Of a stretch of 64,000 nt of DNA, positions 49,701-58,700 are shown piece after piece (position 1 is the first letter of the stretch; every line of letters begins with the position of its first letter). The translations under genes and the position numbers were made by a program. The notes under the pieces are model-generated. The model did not search any database, was not told where the DNA came from, and worked only from the letters and a program-made list of their open reading frames with translations. Location of the stretch: contig CAIIXF020000008.1 in NCBI GenBank assembly GCA_903813345.2, positions 30,196,005 to 30,260,004 on the forward strand, in the 5' to 3' direction. The DNA is from Owenia fusiformis. Taxonomy: Eukaryota > Annelida > Polychaeta > Sabellida > Oweniidae.

Positions 49701-52700
49701 TCAAGTAAAAGTGTATAATTTGTGATCTATGGCTAGATAACAACCTCAAGTTTCATTTGGTATGCAAATTATGATTTTGTGTCAAAAATTAAAAAAGTTA
49801 TAGCATTTTGAAAAAAGAGGCGTTTTTTTTTGGCCCACCCTGTAAAACCTGTTGTATGAATCGAGTCAATATATTCTAGGTTCTTTAAGTAAAATAAGAC
49901 AGGTTTAATTGGAAGTCTACATAATTATTACCTGCAACGCCTCTCCTTGGGCTCTCATTTACGCCTAATCTTCCTTCGGGGATTTTCGTTATTTTATCCA
50001 GATACTCTCTTGGTGGGTTCACAAACTGATTGATATATGCAACGGTAAGGAACATTTTCTGAAATATGGATGAAATTAAAGTGTTCGAAAATAAATAAGT
50101 ACTCATTAATACCACCCCACTCCCCCACATAAAGGGAGTCCAAATCATAAATGAATGACTTGTAAAGCTCCTTTAATGACTCTTAATCTTTGTTCTTCAA
50201 TCATAATATAAAAATATGTGACTTTGATTCGTTAAAATTGGTAAATGGTTTATGTACAGGCAGCTCTATTAATATTTACTGTTCCATTTGTCACATTTTT
50301 GGAGCAAATGCCACTTCAAAACATATTTAACTTGTCCTATCTATCTCAATGGTCCCCTGTTCTAGATGGGATACACACCAATATCTTCCAACATTGAGCG
50401 CACGACGGTGGGATACTTTGGCTAGATGAGACTCGAAAAGCACAAAGATGGAGAGAGTCTTAAAAGCTGTAGAATTCGCGAAGCAAAGAGCCAAATGGAA
50501 GAATAACCCAGATGAGACTCCGACGTGGAATAACTGGACTCTGTGTCACAATGTATGCCATTACCGACCTCTTACCAAAGGTTGGAGTTTGGATAATGAC
50601 AACACATACCAATCTATGTAAACGTCATGAATGAAACCAAACCCACACTCTGTGTAGCTGTCGGAAATCAATGAGTGTAGTCTAGACTCTAGAGGGACGT
50701 TGAACCATACAACTATACCCAAAGGAAGTGGGTTCAATTTCCTTCTGCATGATATGGTTTCTCCTGCTGAAAGAATCTTGCGATCCCTTGGAGCTTGGAA
50801 CCATACATTGAAACGTGATAAATCTTGTACAGTTTGACTTCAATTCAAATATACCTTTTTATTACTGTGCTTTCCAATCTTCTCTATTGCCTTTCGTGTC
50901 AACAGATCATTTCCAAATTCCCCATCAGCATCGACCACTGGGGTTTCATTTTCAACAAGGTCAATTCCTAAAACGATGAAACAGTCAATGATATAAAGAA
51001 CGAGCTGTGTTAATAGAGTGGACTATGCCATTTTCCATAATATTGAAGAGCGCTAAACCCTCAGTATTATATATTTACGGCGATCGTACGATTACGCATC
51101 TCGTGCAAAGTTTGAAACAATACCTTGGAGGAATGATAGTCAAACTACAATGTACTAAGTCTGGGGCTTGAATTCTTAATTGAAACCTATGAATCGAATA
51201 AGACAGCCGCAAGTAGAACGTACGCATGACGTACGGCCATCGCGGAATCTTTCTACAGATACAATAAGAAAAGAAAACCAAGCAAATGTATGGGAAATTA
51301 AACATACAAATGGATTAGATTTGCCAAGCAATAACCATTTAATTAAAAAAAAAATATATTACATCAGGATGCAAATTTGTAATTGATGAAATGCTTAAAA
51401 CTGACATGCATTATTTGTACTTGAAAATATGAAAAGGTCAAACATACCTATGTAGTTAGACCAACATTTATATACACAGTCTCCGAAGGACGCTATTTTC
51501 CTCAAGCAGCATGGTTTTCCTATTGTAGTTGCATTTCCCCTTCTGACACATTCCTTTCTTTTATGGGTGGTGTGACCTTTCCAACCAACATAACTCCCTA
51601 TTATCGAAAATAATTTTTTATTAGGGAACCTGATATACAGTATGTCAATGAAGTATCTTTACAATTACAATTTGAAGTCTGTGTGAAGAGAGTTTATGGA
51701 CGGTACTAGCATCTAACGGGTTTTGACAATATGGCGAGCCAATTACAATTCGCTTGACGTGTCGCAAAAAGGTGGCGCATTCGTTTTTTAAGGGTATTGC
51801 GTGAATGTAACTTTGATTCCCCGGATTATAAGATAATATTCTAATTAAAGTTATATATCATTTTAAAGCTGTTTTGATGAAGTTTTTAGATCAACTACAC
51901 TCCGTTCACGATTCTTGCGCGTTCTTTTTTAAAAAAGAGTTTTTTACCAAAACATCTGGCAAATATCCCCTGTTGACACGTTACATTTTGAATTATTTTT
52001 CGTCATTAAACGCTCATAACTCAAACAATATATGACTATTATACTTAATTTTCGTCTTGATAAAGGTAGATGGACGTTTTATTTCAAAGGATGAATTTTA
52101 GTAAGCGTCCCATATTGTGACGTCATAGAGTTTTTGCTCATTTTTTGTTACCTTCAGCTTTTCAGGTGTACATTGAACAAAAAATACGAGATCAATTTTT
52201 AATAAATCATACATGATTATTTTGCTCCTAAACTCTATTTTATTAATAAATAGTTGATTTTGTTCGCAAAAGTATGTGTTTTCTGTTGTATGTGGAAAAG
52301 TGGAGGACGAAAGATTTTCAAAATTCATTAAAATAGGGCTAATTTACGCCATTCGCCTATTTTCAAGCACAGCAACTCGTATATTTATTTCACCTAAAAT
52401 ATCAATTGCTTCGTGTTTTATGATGCTCCTATCCCATTGTTAATACATGTACGATATCAGAGTTATTCGACTTAAACATTTTGAGATATAGAGGCAAATG
52501 TAGAGGACGAAAGGATTTCCATATGTGCACATTTTTCTCAAAAAACGTCACATTCTGTGGTGTTAAAAAGCGAAAATGTGTAACAATGCGTGCGCGACCT
52601 TTTTGCGACACGTCCTTATATTCACAAATTGGGATAATTTGGCCCACCCTGTATGGCACGTCACATCTGATCTTTAAAAGGGCTCAATGCTACTTTTCAT

Positions 52701-55700
52701 TATTTCTGTATTTTTCTGTTCATATTTTAATAACACAATCTCTAAAATGTTTTAGAAATATAATATTTTGTTACCATAGAAGTAGTCAAATCCTCTGTTT
52801 CGAGGCAGACACGAGGGCCTCGAATAGCCCATATGCCATTTTCCTATAAAATAGGTAGAATATCCAGCCCGTTGAAGTCTTTCCGGGAGGTTGAGTCCAA
52901 ATTTTGGTATACAATGGTCTGTTGATAACGGTATTTCTGCCATTGCTCCAGTTTTCGCCTAAAAGTGTATATTAAATAAATATTTGATGATGTAACCGTC
53001 TGCCTAATTAACTTAAAAATATTCAAAGAATTCAAATGAAACCGTTTTGTATTTGCAATTGCATTTGTATTTACTTTTAAATCTGGGAGAATCATGGCAA
53101 CACACTTTAAACATTTTTTTAAACATTTCCGTCACTCTTTTTTATATTCTTTACCGCAATTTTTTCACTACTCTTCTTCGGTTAATGTCGAGGCGTCTGT
53201 ACTATCAAAAATCACTTAAGATAAATTGACTCACGTGATATTTTCCGGTCATTAGACTTGCTCTAAATGCCGTTGACAACGTGTCCACATAGTAATTATC
53301 CAATCGAATCCCTTCCTTTGACAAATTGTCGATAACTGGAGTTACGAATTTAGGGTTTCTAAAACCAATATCGTTGTACCCTAAACTGTCGGTAATAATT
53401 AGTACAATGTTTGGAGAATTGTACCCATCTCTTGTTTCACATGTGTTACCCCTGTATCCAGACTCACATATGCATTTGAACCATTTTTTCGAGGCTTTAC
53501 ATTTCCCGCCATTTTTACAGGGATTTGGTTTACATCTGTCTCGTATATTACATGTTGTACCGCTGTACCCAGACGGGCATGCGCATTTGAAACCGTTCCT
53601 GAAGGCCGTACATTTCCCACCATTTTTACAAGGATTTGTTTGGCATATATCTCGTGATTCGCATGTTTTACCACTATAGCCAGTTGCACATATGCACTCG
53701 TAACGTATTCCCTGGGCTTGACAAGTCCCACTATTCTTGCAGGGTTCAGCAAAACACGGGTCTAAATTATAAATATTAAAGTGTATAATTCGTTATAAAT
53801 TTTTACATTACAACTAAATGCATTTATGTAGCAATACTATTTAAAATTACCAAACGCAATGACCCTATATTGCAAGTCGCTACCGCTGGTTTCCACATAA
53901 TACTAACCTTCACAATTATCGTAATCCTCTTCAATATCAACTCCAGTGTAGGATTGGTATAATGGACCATCATTTGGAAAATATCCAAACTCCAAGAAAT
54001 AGCCAGATCGTATTCTTGTCTTCCCCATGCCGTCTTTAGTAAGGGAACATGCGCCCCACTCTCCCCATGCTAAAATAGAAGATACGTGAGAATATTATGA
54101 ATTGAAGCAGCTTTAAGATTGCTTCCAGGGAGACTCTAAACCTTGATCGAACTGATGTTTTTGTACTTGATGAAAATATCACATTTGTGTCCAAAAAACT
54201 CACTTTCAACATCAATTGATGCCCTTTTCAATGACTTTAATTTCGAAAAAAACAAATCCACGCAATTGCAAGAACCATTCTTTTTAGGTATACACTGAAT
54301 TTAAAAATGTTGCATCACAAACACAAACGCTTGCTGTGAGTCCGACAGAAATATTCACCCTTGGATTTACAGACATTGTATGCACGTATGGTTCATTTTA
54401 TTTAAACCAATCAAAAGGAAATTACTAGTATACGTACGAAACACTTACAAATAATTTTGTCTGCAATCCAAGATATCGTTTGATTGATGAAAAGTGAGAA
54501 ATGCAAAACATCCGGTAAGTCATGTTTCATACAGCCACTCAATGTTATTAAACTATTGATACCAATCACAACATCAGATTGGGGAGGTATCTCAAGAACT
54601 TTGTCATCTCTATATTGCCCACTTTCATCTTTTGTGCAGCTTAAAGGACCTCCACTAAACCCCTAAAAGTAACAGATTTATTTGTATCAACATGTGGCTA
54701 CAGAGTTGTAGGTTCCTTCGACATATATTGTAAAGCGTTTAGTATTCATGAAATGTCCCATGGTCTTGTGGTTTTTGATCGTTGCAATAGGGAACGGATC
54801 GAATATGCCTTACTCACCTACGGAATATACCATATTCTACAAGCGAGTTTGGCATATTAAGCTGTACATATGTGATTGACATTGATTTCAATGATCCGCG
54901 ATATTTAACTGCAGCAGGTACGTAGTGTATATTCCGCAAATGATTTTATTGGTCGCGAAAATCTACGCTAAATGTAAAACTATGCTGGATTTCAAATATG
55001 ATTAGCGATTCAAGATATTCAATATGAATCACGGAGTAATTAAGTCAGTTTATTTTATATAAGAAATATATAAATTGTTATTGTAAATTACCATTATACT
55101 ACATTAATTCTTATCGTTTATAGGTTTTGTATCTGTTTTTTTGTCAACTGTCGATTTTGTCCAAATGTCACTCATAAAATCCACCATGGGCTCTCAATAG
55201 AAATGATGCAACTTTGTATTTAAAACGACTTCCAAGTATATATATGTTTAATATATATTTATGTTTTTTAATATGTTTAAAAGTAAAACAAAATAACCAA
55301 TTAGAAGAGGTACATCAGAATTTTCCTCTCGATTGTTGGATTTTGGGTAATATACTCAGGTAGACGTTCCAATAAAATATTTTGCGTGCGGATACACGCA
55401 TAAGGTATATTCATATGTATATAAAACCATCAAGACATCTCATCCCCTACACAACTCATCCCCTGGACAACTCATCCCCTGGACAACTCATCCCCTCGAC
55501 GACTCATCCTTTGGCATATTTGAGTAATTTAATGTTATATTATCAATTCATATTTGACATTCAAATGATTTTGAAATGTTTTGGTTATGAATATGATCAG
55601 TTTTAAGTTTCAAAAAAAAATTACATGAACAAAGACTTTCTGGAGAGGAAATCTGGAAAAGTGTTAAAAAACTATGATATCGTCAAGAGGTAATCAACCA

Positions 55701-58700
55701 ATTAATCTGTGATTTGTTTTGCAAATATTTACTTTTTTACTTTTATTATACAATTTCAATATTGTCAAGGGGATGAGTTGTCTAGGGGATGACTTGTCTA
55801 GAGGATGACTTGTCCAGGGATGAGTTGTCTAGGGAATGAGTTTTCCATAAGCCAAAATATCTAGTTGACCCTACCTCGCATACTCGATCAGGGCTATTTC
55901 CCGGTGTTCTTGAAACTGTAATAGTATCATTGTCCCTAGATTTTTCAACCCACAATGATACCCTTTGTGCAATGGATTCTGAAAGAAGATCACTAATTAT
56001 ATAATTTATTTACTTATAAAGGAATTTTACTCAAAGGTCCATGTGCAGTATGGCAAGTGATTTTAGACGGTCATATCTTTCACAATGAGTACTTTCTGAC
56101 CCCATGTCAACAATTTTTTTCAAAATGTTGTACTTATTTGCTCAAAAGAGGATCTTCTTTTCTGATTTTTATTGCATGAAAACATTATTCAACAAGAAGA
56201 CTAAAACATCTTCCAAAGTAGAATGGTATTGAATGTCTAGTTTTGAAGATATCAATTTTCGATGACCAAAATCATGCTGAAAACAATGGATAGGATGAGT
56301 TTTCCCCATGGGAAAATAACATGGGATGTGTGGTTTTTAACTTCCCATACCCATCAAAACCCATCCCCTTTTCAGAAGTTATTAATATAGTGTAGAGGTA
56401 ACTTTTGATACATTTAAATTGAGAAAAACAAGATTCTCTTTTAGAAAATAAGCCTTATATTTTTAAAAAAGTGACAAGGTGGGGTCCTAATCCATAATTT
56501 TTCAGAGAGTAGGATTGATATAATTTTACTATCATGGGGAATTCACTTTAGAGAAAACATATTGTTTTAATAAAAAACACAGTATTTATACCAAGAAATT
56601 ACTCATGGTAAAAGATTTGACTGTCTAAAATCACCTGCCATACTGTACATGGACCTAACATTGATGGATATAGATAACAAAAGACCTGCATGCGGAAATG
56701 CAATAAAATCAATAAGTCCAGGATGTGAGTCACGCATAGCAGTAGTAGTAGTACGTCAATAACGTCATTTCTGCGGGCAATATAAAGTGAAATATTGGAC
56801 CAAGACCCGAAGGCGCAAGGGCCATATGTTTCAATATTTTGCCCGCAGAAATGACGTTTTATGAGTATTATTACCATGACAGTTTATGCCCAGGGCTGAA
56901 ATAGCAGGAACTGACTACCACTGAACGAAAATTATACGCATTGAACGATATCTCACTTCCCGAGGAACATTGCCGAGCTGTTAATCCGTTATTGGTCCAC
57001 ACTATTGACCGACACTGTGACGTCACATGTTGGTCAGGTCAATATTATACAAATAGTGACTGCCATTGAGGGTAATAGTCTGAGTGTAAATTATTTCCCG
57101 AGGGAATATTTTCTAAAATGTAGGCTATTCCCGAAGCCGCAGTAAAAGTTATTTAAAATTCCCTGATATAATAGAAATAAAGTTGTATACTGACTGTAAA
57201 TATTCCATCCAGATGCTTTACATTCTTGGTTTCTACCCCATGTAGAATGGAGAACACAGGATTCACGCGAATAACCAGTAACACACCGTCTCGCTGGAAG
57301 CAAGCACGGCTGCACGGTAACAATATCGAAATCGAACGCTTGATCTAACTTTATTAACGCCACATCCATTTCAATGACGTCAAGTCGGTTGTTGTAGTCT
57401 TCATGAACCACAATTGTTGACACACTTCGTGTTTGTCCTTCCTTGTCGATATTCTTAAGATCCGTAACACCTGCAGTGATTTTCCAATCACTTGTATCAA
57501 TTGAATTGCAACTGAAATGTATGTTTTAACAGATGATCAGGATATGGCAATACAGGGTAAGGATATAATAAAAGCGAAAAATGGTTAAAATCTCATTTAG
57601 GCTGTTGTTCGACATTATGCATGTCAAACAAAAGGTCCATATAAAACTTATAGGATCAAGTAATATAACAAGATATAATATGATATAAAAGAATATGTTA
57701 ATTAATCATATTATTTAATTAAAAATAATATAAATATTAATTAATTAATAATTGTTGCTGATTATTTTAATACGAAAACGGATCCGTTTACGTAACTTGC
57801 TTTACGAGTTCCTCCACGGTGTAGTCCATGGTATGAAATCTCTAGGACGTCTAATAAAGGAGTTGGTAGCACACTATAGCGCAGCGATATTTGACCTTAC
57901 ATTAACATACCTACATATGTCCCCTAATAATTTTTATTATAACCGTTCAATAAACTTCCGGCTTTTAGGCTGCATTATGCCTGCCATTAACAGAGGTCAA
58001 AAAATCACCAAAAAAATAAAATCCCAATTTTTCACAATTTGGAGTACACAATGCAACAGAAAATAATAAAAAAAATGATTTTAGATATATGATTTAGGTT
58101 TCAAAGCTATAAGTTTGAGGTTATTTTTCTTATCAATACCCAAAAATATGTAATCAGTGTATCGACGTTTTGTATTGTTTCTCAGGAATTAATAAGATAA
58201 ATGCTACAAATGAATCAGTTTTATATTGGAATGACAACTGTTTAAATTATGGCAGTTTTTCACAAAAGGGGTCTCAATACGTTTTGAGATATGAACTTTT
58301 ATTCAGCGGTGAAAATTATCAATAAAGACGGGCCTATTGCTCTTCCTTGACTAATTGGGACTATAGCTAAAATTATATTTCCCTTAGTTAGATATAGCTC
58401 AGTTGCTTATAAAACAACCATCAAGACTTGATCGAATTCATGAATAATTGAGAAAAATCATTATCTTCCTAAAATTTGATTATATCCAGCGATAAGGTCA
58501 AAAAACAAACAGCCATCAGAAAACTTGATGATAGCCACAAGTAACGTCGAGGAAGAATTCCAGGGCGTTCGATTGCATATGACTCTAATTGATTATTAGA
58601 CATGCCATTGGAATATATGAACATCCCAATACCTCTGTAACATTTAATCAGATATAAAATCTTACCTATTTGTTATTGTATTATGTTTTGTAAAACATGA

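Noticed and set aside
57091-57194. Continuation of the exon 5 frame beyond 57,195
   Set aside because: It departs from the protease pattern and would not connect to exon 6; the donor at 57,195 fits better.
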